From: Cristatella mucedo
Taxonomy: Eukaryota; Bryozoa; Phylactolaemata; Cristatellidae
Direction of reading: 5' to 3'
NCBI GenBank assembly: GCA_009760855.2
Contig: WPIO01000050.1
Span: 2,294,501-2,358,500 of the forward strand
DNA length: 64,000 bases
Below, piece after piece: positions 41,931 through 54,479 of this stretch; positions within the stretch are counted from its first letter, which is position 1; each line of letters opens with the position of its first letter. The notes beneath the pieces were generated by a model. That model ran no database searches. It saw nothing but the letters and a program-made list of their open reading frames with translations, and was not told where the DNA came from. Made by a program: the position numbers and the translations under genes.

Positions 41931-42470
41931 GAACCTATGGGCGGGGACCAGGGTCCCCAAAAGGAGCCGGGTCTAGAGAAAACTCCATAACTCAGCGAAT
42001 AATAGCACGATAAACCTCGTTATGGGTTCAATCGTCTTCTTTTGGTCAATAAAGTCACACCACGATCAGAGTACAATGTTTATTATCTACTTATTGGCGA
42101 ATAACGACAGGACTGAGGTCTGGCCAGGCTGTAGAGTGATAAGAGGGTTCTTCAGGTGCCCGGGCTTCGTCATCGGCGTTTCGACACCAGCCACCCGTGT
42201 TTTCTTTGCCGGCTACTTAGATCGTTAAGCAGCTTCAGGAGAATCGCATTCTTAGCCCCGCGCCTTCGATACTTCGGCTACTAGTCCAGTAGGTATATAT
42301 GCGTGCTGCCAGTGGCTGCTGCCAGGACGCTTACCAGCTGCCGCCTATGCTGCACGGAGGCAGAGACCTCGGTTCCTGAACCGGGAAGCCAGGGTAGCAC
42401 GCTCGGCTGCGGCAGGACAGGGGCACAGCCGGCTAATGCATATATACAAGCTAAACACCTTTTCCCCCAA

Positions 42471-42640
<170 letters not shown>

Positions 42641-43069
42641 ACTTAATTGTTTGTATTGCTACCTAGAGTAGCTTCTTACGTCTGGGCCCGTAGAGCCAGC
42701 TGTGGCTGATGGAGAGCAGCCAAAAGCAATGGAGGATGGATGGATGGATGGATGGAGGATGGATTTACACGTGATCGACCGAAATGTCTGGTGCCCAAAC
42801 ATTTGCAGTCAAAACTTCCGGACCAAAATTTCCACGGTCGAAGTGTCGGAGCCGAGTAGCCCACCTCTGCCTCAGCCCTCACGACGACAGTGGCTACATA
42901 ACCATATAGAGCAGACGAGCAAGCACGACCTCCATTACTGCCGCTACGGGCCGAAACGAAGCGGCAGACAACAGAAGTCTCCGCGGGCGAATGAAAATTG
43001 TAATGTAAATGTAATATAAATGTAATGTAAAATGTATCTCTGCCTTTAACTCTGCAAAGCCAGCAACTG

Positions 43070-43212
43070 CAAAGCTAGATTGGCCTAGCGGTTAAGGTGA
43101 TCGCCCCAATCAACGTCTGGCTGAGGGCGTGTGCTCGAGCCCCGTGAGATATGTGAAGCGCCTAAATAGAGACTAAGTTCTCTTAAGGCACTATAAAAAA
43201 TAATTATATTTA
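43070..43212 (+). mobile_element. SINE-2 (shared with copy A)
   Basis: Head tggcctagcggttaaggtga (A box) and B box tgctcgagcccc, then hairpin tail gcgcctaaatagagactaag. It sits at the same LINE-B position as 18204-18352. Confidence 0.85.
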
Positions 43213-44632
43213 AGAATGCGTGGGTGGTACGTAGGAGAGTTTTATACAGTCCACTCATAGCCTAAGCGGCTTTTGGTTGCCAACAGATTTCGTCCCACGT
43301 AACAAAGAGAAATTAGGAAGAATAGCAGAGTCAGGAGAGCAGCTGAGGTAGCGAGTGACATGGAAGTAGCAGCTCAGGACCGCTGAAAAGGATTAGCCAC
43401 AGTCGGCAGCAGGAGATTAGTTGTCGTTGCTTAAGAACTATGGAAGCAGAGAAACTCCACCTACGGAATGAAACAGCTAATTTATTGTCCATACGAGACG
43501 TGAGGGCAAAACAAGGGTGAAACTGGCGCAGCAGTTCAGATAGGTACGAAGGAGCCAAGCCATGGCGGGCCTCGTGGGTCAGCGTGAGAACTTTGCTTTG
43601 TATTCGTTGATCAACCGACAGCCGTTCTAGATATTTTAGCAGAGGAATTACGTTGTCAAACCTCTAGGAGTTGCATACTAGCCTATCAGCCATATTCACA
43701 ACCATCTGCAGTGGCCCAGTAGATTTTTTTCGGATGCCCAGCTAAAAGAGAATTAAGAAGAAAATAATATAGCCAAGAAATAACTAAGAAGCTTGTTAAA
43801 TGTTTTGCAAGAAACCGTGGGAGACAGCTCTTTATCTTAAACAGGGATCTGACGTGACAGTTATCTATAGAAGCAGTCTTCTCAATGAAGCTTTTGATAT
43901 TTAGGCCGTTGTTGAAAACAGCACCTTAATTTTGAGCTCTTGGTGAGTTTGCCCAACAGCATCACCCACTAGAAGAACAAAGCCTTCTAATCCAGCCACA
44001 CGCTAAGGCTGTATGAGCATATATGAGCAGCAGTTCAGTTTTATCGTAGTTTAGTTTCAAGAAATTCTCCGACATCCAGGATCGAATGTCGGCTAGGTAA
44101 GAATTTAGTTTATCAGTTGCTACACAAGATTCCGACGGTTAAATGAAAGATACAGCTGAGTATCGTCAGCATAAATCCTATTCCATGGGTCTTAGTCACT
44201 TTTCCCAGAGGTTGTGTATAAATGGAGATCAGCAACGAACCGAGGACGGACCCTTGAGGGGACTCCACAGGTGACCTTTGTCGTGGATGCGACCTGACCC
44301 CACATGGCACGGATTTAACACGATTGGACGACCACAATTTAAACCACGTCAGTTCCTCGTCTGCCAGATTGATCGTCGTTCTCGATCGTTCAAGTAGGAC
44401 ATCGTGATAAATGGTGTTGAAGGCAGCTAACAGATCCAGCAGCGCTGGGCAGTGACATTCCCGTCATCGTTGCTGCGTAGTATTCCATTTTTAAAACGGA
44501 GGAGAGATGTTTCAGTAGAGTGCTGCCGCTTGAACCTCGATTGAAATTTTTCTGACATTTCTTTTATTTCAACGTGCAGTACCAGCTTTTTTGTGACAAT
44601 TTTTTTAAGAAGCTTGGACAAAAAAGAAAGAA

Positions 44633-44785
44633 TAATAATAATAATGTAATTCATTTATATAGCGCCCCAAGAGAACTTAATCTCTATTCAGGCGCTTCAC
44701 ATATGCCTTAGGGCTCGAGCCCACGACCTCAGTCAGACCTTGGTCGGGGCGAGCGCCTTAACCACTAGACCAAACCAGCTCGAAG
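44633..44785 (-). mobile_element. SINE-2, antisense, copy B only
   Basis: On the minus strand: ctggtttggtctagtggtta (A box), gtgggctcgagccc (B box), then agcgcctgaatagagattaa hairpin and (ATT)n. The best-preserved SINE-2 here. Copy A has the uninterrupted site near 19960 (aaaaagaaagaaggcaaa). Confidence 0.92.
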
Positions 44786-46099
44786 GCAAATTGGGTGATA
44801 GCTTGCATGCACCTCTGTATCTAATCCAGGATTTTTAATTATCGCTTTAATGATTTCTGATTTGAAGGACTTGAGTACGGCCACTTTTCTAGAGAGGCAT
44901 TTAAAATATCGGGTACGGCTTGGCTAAGTTGGTCTGCTTGTGAAGATCACAGAGATGGTGGTATAGTCTTTATGTGAGGAGCTCTTTTTTGCTAGACCTG
45001 GTTAAGGTAGCAACATCGCATGCAGGCACCTTGGAAAATCTTTTAAGGAAGATCACAGGCGATTCCGAAATTGCTTCATTTGGAGGGGACTTTATGGGAG
45101 CAAGATCGTGCAAAATGTTTCTGTAAAAAACGCTGAAAACGTTCTGGCTGAGCCGCTAATATCTGAGAAGTCTGACATTTCAGCATTGGCCAGTAAATTG
45201 TTTATTTTCTTATAAATTTGTTTTGGGTCTGGCTGGCAGGACTTCATTTTTCAAGTGAAAAAAGAAGCCCTGGCTTTTTCAAGTTTCCCGGTGTTGACTA
45301 GTAGGAAGTCCTTGAAATCAACTAGATCTGCACGAGATCCCAATTTCTTCAAATGACGTTCAAGCCTAAGCTTAACATGGCGTATTGTAAGTTATTTCCT
45401 AAATTGAAATGAATCTTAACGACTATGTACACGGTCTGTATGTGAAGGAGCAAACTGGTCAAGAGCACTTCAAGGTGTCATGTTAATTGCATCTGTGAGG
45501 ATATCGATGCTGTCGGTTGATTATGGGTGCAAATCTAGAGGACCTGCATCACGTAGATTAAAAAAACGTTTGTACTGGCCAATGCTTTTTAAGTTGAGTC
45601 GCGGACAAGTTCGACATTATCCTGTACCTACAGCGGAGCAGGAGCAGTAAACGATCACGAACAATGATCCGAGACGGTCAGCGGGCACACCACAAGGTCA
45701 GTGGGGCAGAAATCCTTAGTAATCGCCGGATCTATGACATGGCCGCAGAAGTAAGTGGTATGATAAACATGTTGTATCAAACCAAAATCCGAAGGCAGTC
45801 AAGAAATGAGTGGAGCTGGCTGTTGCTTGGGTTGTCAATGCGACTATTAAAGCCCCCTGCAATCAGTAACGGCCTGTCACGCACAAATACTTTAGCGAGG
45901 AACGCTGAAAACTCCTCTATAGGTAAGTTTCGACAACCAGCAGGAGGTCTATGTATTCTTTGAGGAGGATCTGATTTGAACTGATTTAAAATGTCGAAGT
46001 CGAGAAGATCTTCAGCTGATGATTCTGTTCTATCACTTAATTTGGCGGAGTCAGTTTACTCAGCACCAATTCCATAATTTTTAAAGGGCTAAGATACGC

Positions 46100-46920
46100 A
46101 CTCCGAAAAGAAAAAATGAAACTGTCTGCATTCATAATGAGCTATCGGCGTTAAGCATATAGTTTCTACACGCATTGTTCAGAAAAGAGACAAGTAAAAA
46201 AATTTCCTAAAAAATGGTCTTTTATCTCAAATAAATTTCCGGTTACCTACCGAGAACATTCATGCACGTATTTACTTGAAAAGACAAGCACGAATATGAG
46301 CACTCGCATCGATTAACGAAAATGAATGAACGACCACAGTTTTGCACAAGTAAGTCGGAAAGCTCACTCTGACACAGCTCCTTAGCATTTACATTGAATA
46401 AGCCTTTCATATGAACTGATATGAATGAATATTGCTACCCAGGTGTTTTTAATCGTGGCATTGAAAAATGAATAGCCAAATCAAACTTAGGTGAATAAGT
46501 AGAGCATACTCTGCTTGATGGTAGTCATCTCTTGCACTCCAAAAAAAAAATTGAAAAACGAATTAATTCCATGCGCCTATCGATAGATAAACAAAAAGTT
46601 GTGCTTTTCAAATTTATTGCCTTAGCAAATCTTCACACTGACGTAACTATCGAAGGCTTTAACGAACAAATTGAGGTATGTGAGACGAATGAGTCACTTC
46701 GTGGCTAATGAATGGTTACAATTGACAAGTTTTCTTTCGTACGTAGGCGAAGGTACCGATTCAAATTATTTGACTGACCGTGCAACCTTTGCTTGTTTGT
46801 TGGTTGATTTGTACTTGGTCGTGGTTTTTATTCAGTGTTGTAGATATTAAGTGCCGTTGACGTAAATTATATATGTATAGTATATATGTGTGTCACGTTT
46901 GTTAAATGGCCCATCCTAAG
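46100..46920. other. Duplicated non-coding block
   Basis: Matches copy A around 21300-21590 and 22620-23150. No gene recognised; the join near 46385 marks where copy A has about 1 kb extra. Confidence 0.45.
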
Positions 46921-47095
46921 GCAGCATAATGTGTTAAAGTATTAGCTGATTTAACAGCCTTATTTTTTATAGTGGCAGAAGAGCCTAAAGGTAACCAACC
47001 ACTTCTTCAAATTGAAAATAAAGGATTACACACTAAAGGTTTTGAACTCACGACCACGGTCGTGAAAAGCGAGCATCCTACCTCCTGGGCTCTCA
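46920..47095 (-). mobile_element. SINE-1, antisense (copy B)
   Basis: Partner of 23155-23325: tagctgatttaacagcctta, gcagaagagcctaaaggtaa. Confidence 0.75.
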
Positions 47096-47439
47096 TGGCC
47101 ATACATGTATTTACAGAATAACGAAATCATGTCGACATATTGTGGATGTATTTTAAGCACATTGATTGCATTGCTGAAATTTTTTTGAAAAGCCATGTCA
47201 TGCTGGCTAAAAGTAAGTCAGAAAAACTCATTTTGTGTTAATAGTTTTAATATTCAAAATATTCAAGCTGAAAGAGCCTCAGACCACAATGCTCAACCGT
47301 GCTGAATGCCATCAATTTTGTTGAAGACATCGTGCCGCAGGATCGTGTTAGTGAGACGGCTGCGAGAGGATTTTGTATCGAACTATATCATTCCTATGCT
47401 TCGCATGCCTTCGGTGATCCTTTCGAGGTGGCCGCTCTA

Positions 47440-48100
47440 AGAATTTCTACAATAATAATACAATAATACAACCAATACGATGATATAACAAATTCGGAGA
47501 ACTCAATGTCTCTGTAGGCACTTTCTATTTGCTGCTAAGTAATCGCGATCGATTTGTTAGTGGTCAGATGCTCAATAAACAACAAACCATTACGTAAGTG
47601 GTAGCATGCTCAATAATCAAGAACATTACATGGTTAGGGGTGACATTCACAGGGTCAGCATGAATTACGGTTAGTGGCAGCATGCACAGTGTCAGCACGA
47701 ATGAGCACATAAAAGACGAATCACAGCGACCCACTTAATGCTGTGATAGATAGATGCATTTTTACCTTTTTTTTTATAAATGTGGACAAGTCAGGAGATG
47801 TCGTGACTCAAGTCGGGAGTGAGTTTCAGACATTGGGAGAGTACGAGATGCTTACTTAGCCTGGTGGTGGAGTAAATCTAATGTTTAAGCAGGGGCAAAA
47901 TAATTAAGAAACCTATAGGTGAGTGACCTAACCTTAAAGTCAATGCATCGCTTGACTGAGAGAAAGTGCCGGTCGGCAAGAAGTGACACGTTATGTCAAC
48001 TGTGAGACCTAGCTGTAGAGTTGTGCACCAGCGGTAGGCGCATAATTGCACAGGTCGGTAGAGCAGCAAGCAGTGAGTTACAGAATCTGTGGGTCTGCAA
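47440..48100 (-). mobile_element. LINE-A 3' end, antisense (copy B)
   Basis: (ATT)n complement, decayed hairpin (ttcggagaactcaatgtctc), 3' UTR motifs and C-terminal coding remnants up to about 48100. More complete than the copy A partner. Confidence 0.75.
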
Positions 48101-48109
48101 CCTATAAGG

Positions 48110-48660
48110 ATCTGTGAAGATTTTGAGAACTGATATTAAGTTATCTAGTTGAAATGAATAGGTTTTTCATCTATAAGCTTGGTTTAGTTAATCTACTGAA
48201 ACTCGAGGTCAGCGAGTTTTAAACAGGAGCCTTACTTACAACACTTAGCAATGGCGGTGTCCTAGCTGAAGTTAGTCACGGGTTTACCCGGGGGTAATTG
48301 AGGACTTTACTGAGTCACTGAACCTCTTTCAAAATGTCGTAGGTTCCAAGCCCGATGGTGACTTGACACAGTCTGTGTTCGCTTTGAGGCTTCGATAACC
48401 ATTCTTGATATTGGAAGCTCGATGCATCCGGCTCACTATTTGACTGAGTGCACTGATCTCAAAGGTTGAATGAGGCAACTCAGGGCCAAAAAAGGACTCC
48501 ATCTTTCTATCCACTACCACAAGTCATTCAAAAATAGGCTCAATAACTCTCACAAACGTGTAAACACACATGCGTCCACACCTGCAAACACATACGAACA
48601 CACACATGCACACAAACACGAAAAATACAACAATTAATTGCCAACAAGTCCACTTACAAA
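48110..48660. other. Non-coding block partly missing from copy A
   Basis: Shares aaaatgtcgtaggttccaag with copy A at about 23977; about 230 bp (48370-48597) is absent there. No gene recognised. Confidence 0.4.
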
Positions 48661-48661
48661 A

Positions 48662-48708
48662 TCTCTCTCTCTCTCTCTCTCTGTCGCTACTCTCTCTCTC
48701 TCTCTTTG
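48662..48708. repeat. (CT)n microsatellite (copy B)
   Basis: Two CT runs separated by gtcgcta, matching 24086-24134 but a few units shorter. Confidence 0.93.
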
Positions 48709-49008
48709 TGTTTTACACTCTCTAGCTCGGAGCAGTGACACATTTACGAGAATATGCAGCGAATTGTCATAGAGACAAAGACAAGGTCAAACTCTAAAAA
48801 CTGTGAATCATAACTGCTTCCAGCTCAGGGCTTAGTAATGCAAGTCTTTTTCAAACGATAAGCGTGGTGCATATAAGAGCAATATATGGTAGGAAGCAAA
48901 AACACGATACGATGCGATCCCTATTTCTGGAATAATTGCTCTTGCTCGCCCCACTTGCTAATAAAAGCGGCCGGTTACTTACATCGCCTCGTCCGTGGAA
49001 ACGGCCGC

Positions 49009-49236
49009 CTACGGCTGCCGCAGCCGGGGAAGGATGCGAAGGTCCAGCGGCTCAGCTGGACCAAGGTCTTCACAGACTTCAACGGCGGCCGGCTGAGGGA
49101 GTGGCTGCAGAGGAGGTGCTTTTACTCCATCATCTCGAGCAGCGCCGCCACCACTGAAGACAGGATCCGGCACAAGCGGAACCGCACCGACACCGTTTTC
49201 TAAAAGTGGAGCCGCAAAATCGTTCGGGATGCTCAC
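49009..49236 (-). CDS. Gene X exon d (copy B), unknown function
   Basis: Partner of 24437-24664: IPNDFAAPLLENGVGAVPLV, then PDPVFSGGGAARDDG, and AEPLDLRILPRLRQP before TAG. Six of seven differences from copy A are synonymous. The stop may be the end of the protein, but the junction with exon c is unresolved. No signal peptide, membrane segment or known domain is seen; the composition is Pro/Ala-rich and acidic. Confidence 0.55.
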   Translation of the reverse strand: MSIPNDFAAPLLENGVGAVPLVPDPVFSGGGAARDDGVKAPPLQPLPQPAAVEVCEDLGPAEPLDLRILPRLRQP

Positions 49237-49480
49237 AGAATGACTACTGGCGGCGTCGGTAACCGCCGCGAGGCAACCAACCGGACCCAGTGATGGATGC
49301 CAGAAAACTCGAACGTCTCACGTCTCGAGAAATTTGACCGCTTGAGCGTCAGTCGGCTAAGCGACTGGCGGCGACGACTGTCCTTCAGCTGAGTCGTCAT
49401 GAGCAGAAGCACAGGGCCAGAACACGAATCAGGCCGAAGTTGAGGCGGCGGACCCCCAGCATCGCTCGTGACGCTCTCAC

Positions 49481-49673
49481 CTCTAGTGCCGCCGGCTTCA
49501 ATAAGCCCGGTAGACGGACGCGGAAAGACCCGAAGGTCTAGCGGCTCGATGACGTCCACAGGTTTAGCATCGGTGAGCACAATGACAGGGTCTAGGCCAG
49601 CTTGATCTCGAGCTGGCAGCAGCTCTGCAGCTTTCGCAGTCAGGTCGTTGTTGTCCTTAGTCTCCATGTGCAA
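49481..49673 (-). CDS. Gene X exon c (copy B), unknown function
   Basis: Partner of 24909-25101, identical at protein level with five silent differences. Encodes METKDNNDLTAKAAELLPAR, then VIEPLDLRVFPRP. The donor GTGAGA differs from copy A (GTAAGA) yet keeps consensus. If the ATG in LHMETKD were the start, exons a and b would belong elsewhere; phase matching favours splicing from exon b. Confidence 0.62.
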
Positions 49674-49716
49674 CTAATTCCAGACGTTAAGCGTGAAGCA
49701 GCACAACAAGAGGTAC

Positions 49717-49905
49717 TTGAATCTCTACAACAGTAATTAGCGAGGCTGACGACATTTGAATACCTCGGCGTAGGATAGTTCCTCTCGTTGCAATGCCGGA
49801 GGCACAGTGGTGGCCGAGCACATTTGGTAGAACCAGATCACGGTTACCATGGAAGAATTGTTTCGCAAGCGCTAGCTCCTGTAAACTCTTAACTAGTATT
49901 TCTAA
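49717..49905 (-). CDS. Gene X exon b (copy B), unknown function
   Basis: 63 codons: LEILVKSLQELALAKQFFHG, NRDLVLPNVLGHHCASG, ending VVEIQ. Acceptor TGTGCAG, donor GTACCT. Likely helical at its start. The intron to exon c would be 43 bp, GT...AG, differing at 5 of 43 positions from copy A. Confidence 0.5.
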
Positions 49906-50260
49906 CTGCACACATACTGCTTCAAGCTGCCCACACTTGCTAGAAGGATGAAACGTAAAAGTAGTTCCAACTCGACTAATTGGTCAGCTCCGATGCACCA
50001 TAGATATACCGTGATGCAGCTGGCCCTGTCTCAGTTAAAGCGATGTCCTCGCTTCCTGAAAGCTTGATTTATATACTTCCGAACTGCAAGAGTACGAGTT
50101 TCGCGACGAGCGCTACAAAAATGCAAAGCAGTCGCCGGAGGGTTTCACAGGAAACACCGCTACACGATCCAAAGTGAGGATCAAAGCCTTGCAGTGCCTA
50201 GTGCCTGCTACAAGCCGGCTGCTCATGACTAACACAGCTCAGCAGTTCACATCGTCTTAC

Positions 50261-50432
50261 CCGTTCCTGAAGAAAGACAGGTGCAGTGCTGAGAAATAGG
50301 TGCGGCAAAGGATCGACGTACAATTCCAGATTCCGGAGTTTGCTTAGTGCCCTTGTTTTTTGATCAGAGCTGTCGCTCAGGGATCGCCAGCCGGGCACAG
50401 CTACATCAGTGGAATTCACGATCGCAGGAGCA
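50261..50432 (-). CDS. Gene X exon a (copy B), unknown function
   Basis: Partner of 27114-27285, ending PHLFLSTAPVFLQER with GTAAGA donor. The intron to exon b is a compact 355 bp, without LINE-A. An in-frame TAA at 50438-50440 limits the exon's 5' extent. Upstream exons are not identified; CpG-rich sequence follows at 50740-51070. Confidence 0.52.
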
Positions 50433-50439
50433 CTGTCTT

Positions 50440-51240
50440 ACGTCTAAGGAAGCGGCCCGATTATGCACACCTCGCCCAATAGCGGGATTGACGCCTATTC
50501 GCGTAACTGCTGCCCGACTGCCCGCTCGAAGACAGCAGTGCAGCACTGCACTGCCCACCCCGGCGGCAAAGCTGTCCACCCTGCGCCCCAGCGATGGCTA
50601 GAGCAGGTATGCGGCCGAAATAGGCGATCTTACCTTGAGCTGTGCTTCGCTGACTGACGATGCAGTGGCCACGCTGTAACTATTCAAGCCGGGAATGAAT
50701 CAGCCAGCGCCGACACCAGTACTCATAAACCAGGCTCTCATAAACCGCTCAGTCGTCCGACGGCTCCCAGCCAGAAACCGCTAGCACGTCACCATCGGCA
50801 GCCTGGCGCGCCGCTTGCCCAGTCGCTCGGCGGGAAGCGACGCGCCGGGCGCTCGCGACATGGCGGGCGGCACGGCGGACCGGGCAGAAATAGCCCAGCT
50901 ATTATGTGCACTCAGCTGTCTCAGCCGTGCTCAGCCCTCTGGACTCAGCTATTCTTTGCTTGACTAGTCACGGACCGTCGGACGCAAATTATAGTTCCCG
51001 AACTGAGACAATGAGACTCGAGCCGGCCTTGCTACTGCAAACAGGCAGCGCCGGGCGCTGAGATTAGAGAGACGATAGGCTTGCAGCTCCCCCTACCGCC
51101 ACAAGATAACGACTCCCATAAGTCAGCTCGAAAATATAGCATTCATGCAGTTACTATTGACTGAGGAACTAGTGCAGCTGTACCAGCTCGCTAGCCACCG
51201 GCGGCTGCTAGCCTCAAAGGCCCATGTGCCACGGCCACTA
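50440..51240. promoter_or_regulatory. GC/CpG-rich region, possible gene X 5' region (copy B)
   Basis: Almost identical to 27300-28100, unlike the more diverged flanks. CpG-dense around 50760-51060, with acatggcgggcggcacgg. Promoter role is inferred only from position and composition. Confidence 0.35.
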
Positions 51241-51834
51241 CCTTGCAGTCGTGCAGCAAGAGTGAGACTATGCCTAGTCTCACTTTTGCAAAAGGCACCG
51301 ATTGCATACTAGAGTCAAACTTTAATCCTGAGGTCATCTCCTTGCCCTCAGACAGTAGACTACCTTAAGGGTTTAATTGCGGAGGCCATGCCCTTGACCG
51401 ACTGCTTGCATTTGGCCATGAACCTAGGCAGCACTAAGCCAGCGGGGTCAGATCTCCCTACCACAGGCAGCCTACCGCAGGAAAGCTACAGAGACATGTC
51501 GGGCTGCTCAATGGTTCAAATGCACCTTCTCTGATCGAATTTAGGAGACCAAGACACGTTTCTCCTTTTCTTCCGTTCCTATGATTACTAGAGCTTTTTC
51601 TAGCATTGCAGAAGGATTAATAATGACACGACTGATTGAGGCTCAGCACAAGGGTAATTGCATTGAGTGAAGCATGCACACATTTTAGCAGTTCATGTGG
51701 TTGCGGTCTTTTTTTCAGCACATCAGGCTGCAGAATGGCAAGTTGCAACAGGTCTTGCTCGTGGATGACAGAACGAGTTCTTAAGGAGCCCCATTCAGAG
51801 GCGTGGGCCCTCTGATTTTCGACCTGTAGAGGAT

Positions 51835-53160
51835 AAATATCCTCAGATCGACTGAGCATCACGGGCACTGCTATGCAATGGTTCAGGTCCTATCTTAGTG
51901 GGAGACTCTAGAGTATTGATGTGAATGGACATAGATCATCCGTGGTATCTTTGAAATATAGGGTATCTCAGGGCTACTTTCTAGGGTTGGTTTTTCTTGG
52001 CTTACTCTCTCCCTCTTGTCAATGTGATTGCCAAGCACAATCTAGGCTTTCAATTCTATGTGCATGACAATAAGTTGCGCTTTTGTTTTGAGTCCTCCCA
52101 GTCTTTGAGTAACCTCGTTTACCCTCAAATCCCTTGCTGCATGTATTGATGACATGAACACATGGATTGCAGCAAATTTTCTCAAATTAAGTGATGATTA
52201 AACTAACTTACTAGTTATCGGCAAGCCAAGGGTGATTTAGAAATTGGAAACGCTAACGTTCAAAATTGGCTCTGCCAGCATATGTCTTGTTGAATCGGCA
52301 CGAAATCTAGACCTCATGTTCCAAAGGATCCTTTAACGAGACGGCCGCATCAGCTCCGCAATCAAGTCTGCCTACTTTGAGCGACATAACATAACTAAAT
52401 TCGGGCTGGTTTAGATATGGATACCACAAATATGTTGGCCGATGCATTTTCCCATCCCATCTTGACGTCTGGAGCTCACTGCTTGCTGGCCTACCGGCAC
52501 GTGCATTCAGGTGCTTATAGCTAGGGCAAAACTCTGCAGTTAGGCTTATCGAGTTTATCTGTTTCGAGCTCTGCAGTTGCCATATGACATCAGTTTCTTG
52601 CCGACCTGCGCTGGCTGCCAGTCAAACAACAGATCAAATTCAAGGTTTTGTCACTTACCTGTAGGTCCCTTCATTCTTTTGCGCCAGCCTACCTATCTAA
52701 TATACTCACCCACCAGGCCAAGCATCGTACCACACGCTTTTCGGAAACTAATTGCTTACATATACGTCATACAAACCTCAAAATCTTTTTGAGACCACAC
52801 CTTTAGTTCGTATGCTCGCAAAGCCTGGAACTCACTCTCGACTTGCGAGACGACATCCCCTGACTTGAACACATTTAAAAAGAATTTGAAAACTCACCTA
52901 TTTATGACAGCCTTAATTGGGTCCCCGTGATTCGTCCTTTATGTGCTTATGCACGCTGACACTGTGCATGCAGCCACTGACAAAGCTTGCATGCTGACCC
53001 TGAGCCTGTCACTCCTAACCACGTTATTCGTGTTATTTGTCAAGCATGATTTTTTCACTCACCATTTGATCGTGTTTCCTTTGCAGCAAACATAAAGCGC
53101 CCAGAAAGAGATTGAGTTCTCTATGGTGGTTTATAAAGTGTATTGTTATTATTACTATTA
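51835..53160 (+). mobile_element. Old LINE-A copy (copy B)
   Basis: Continuous from gcaatggttcaggtcctatc to the hairpin (53095-53130) and (ATT)n. Coding remnants (e.g. LADLRWLPVKQQIKFKVL region near 52600) with many stops. It shows what the truncated copy at 28660-29242 looked like before LINE-B insertion. Confidence 0.85.
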
Positions 53161-53164
53161 TTTC

Positions 53165-54475
53165 AACGTTGATCCGTCTCATTGACCACGCTTTGGCATG
53201 CCAAATCTAATCCAGAATTCGAATACAGGGATCATCACCGATATAGGTTAGGAGAGTTGTTGGCTGGCCTTAAAGCAGGTCAATATTGCCTATCCATGTG
53301 CTCTTACTTCATGAAGTGTGCACGCGGCTCAACCTATATGCACATGCATCACGTCTACTCAAGGCAGCCATATAGGTTAATTTTAAGAGTACTATCGTTT
53401 TACTCAGATAGATGGGAAAAACGCATTAGAAGAAGGTTGAAACGCTTGTAAGGCGAAGTGAGTAGTGGCATCTGAAATTGTGTTAGCAGCCACAGTGGAC
53501 AGGCTGGCTGTCGAAAGAAGACACAGCTGTCTAAGCTGTGTGCACCCTTTCCATAAGCACTTCTCCGCTTAGAAACATCTCGTATTGCAAGAAGATATGT
53601 TTGCCATCACTCGCGAGCCACATTCACGTCTAAAAATGAAACCTCAGAGCCTCTGCTGGGAATTGAGTGAGCTCGACTAGGGATCGCAGTGGCTGAGCAT
53701 GCCAATGCCGTTAAGCTGCTGAGAAGCTGCGACTCACCAAAGGCTCAGAAGTAAACAATACACTTGGGCACTCAGGCACTATGCACGACCCATACACGCA
53801 CTCTTGGTGACGTATAGACGCAGTTCGCACAATCCAGACTCTAACCGGTCGTCTCAGCAAAACACCCTAGCTCTTAACCTGTGTTGAGGGGCATTGTGGT
53901 AGCGAGTATGGGGCCTGCTTTGAGGTACCTTGGGCATGCTGGGACACTGCCTGACAGCGAAATCGAGAAAAGCATTTCAGAATTTTTTCTGAAAACTTCC
54001 TAGGGGCATCGATTGCTATGCCATTAGCAAATAATTGCCAAATATTAACGTGCGAATATATACGTACGGCTTGTAACACCTTATTCACTGTTGCTCCTTA
54101 ATGAGCTACATTAGTATTTAGAGCACAAATTGAGAGAGGCCTAGTATAAACTGACCTAAGAGAAAGGCAAAGTCACACAGGAATGAAGAGAAGGAGATAG
54201 GGAGCAAATGTAATAAAAACGCATCGGGGACAAATAAACAGAGGGTAAAGTGAATGAGGGAAGATTGGTTGCCATCTAGCCAGGGGTCGAGGAAGCTTAG
54301 AAGAAATGAATGCGGTTATGGAAGCAAATGATCACAGAGGCGTTGGAATGGATGAAAGCGATGATTGCAGCTTGTTAGCCAGCGAGCGATGGGGGATAGG
54401 AGCAATAGGAAATAGGAAGCAATAGGAAGGTAAGAGACAAGAGAAGCGAGAGATCAGACGGCGTGAAATGGGATT
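53165..54475. other. Non-coding stretch, no recognised feature
   Basis: Unique-looking sequence. A frame at 53182-53451 (plus) and one at 53867-54088 (minus) have no recognisable motif. Purine-rich (aggaagcaataggaag) near 54400-54450. Confidence 0.4.
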
Positions 54476-54479
54476 AGAG

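Larger units (their letters stand above)
42990..46100 (-). mobile_element. LINE-B copy, decayed (duplication copy B)
   Basis: Same element as 18150-21300. Tail with TACAT-like repeats at 42990-43030, RT remnant 44113-44337 (SPVESPQGSVLGSLLISIYT), 44427-44654 (KFQSRFKRQHSTETSLLRF), endonuclease-side remnants to about 45960. Interrupted by SINE-2 copies at 43070-43212 and 44633-44785. Inactive. Confidence 0.85.
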
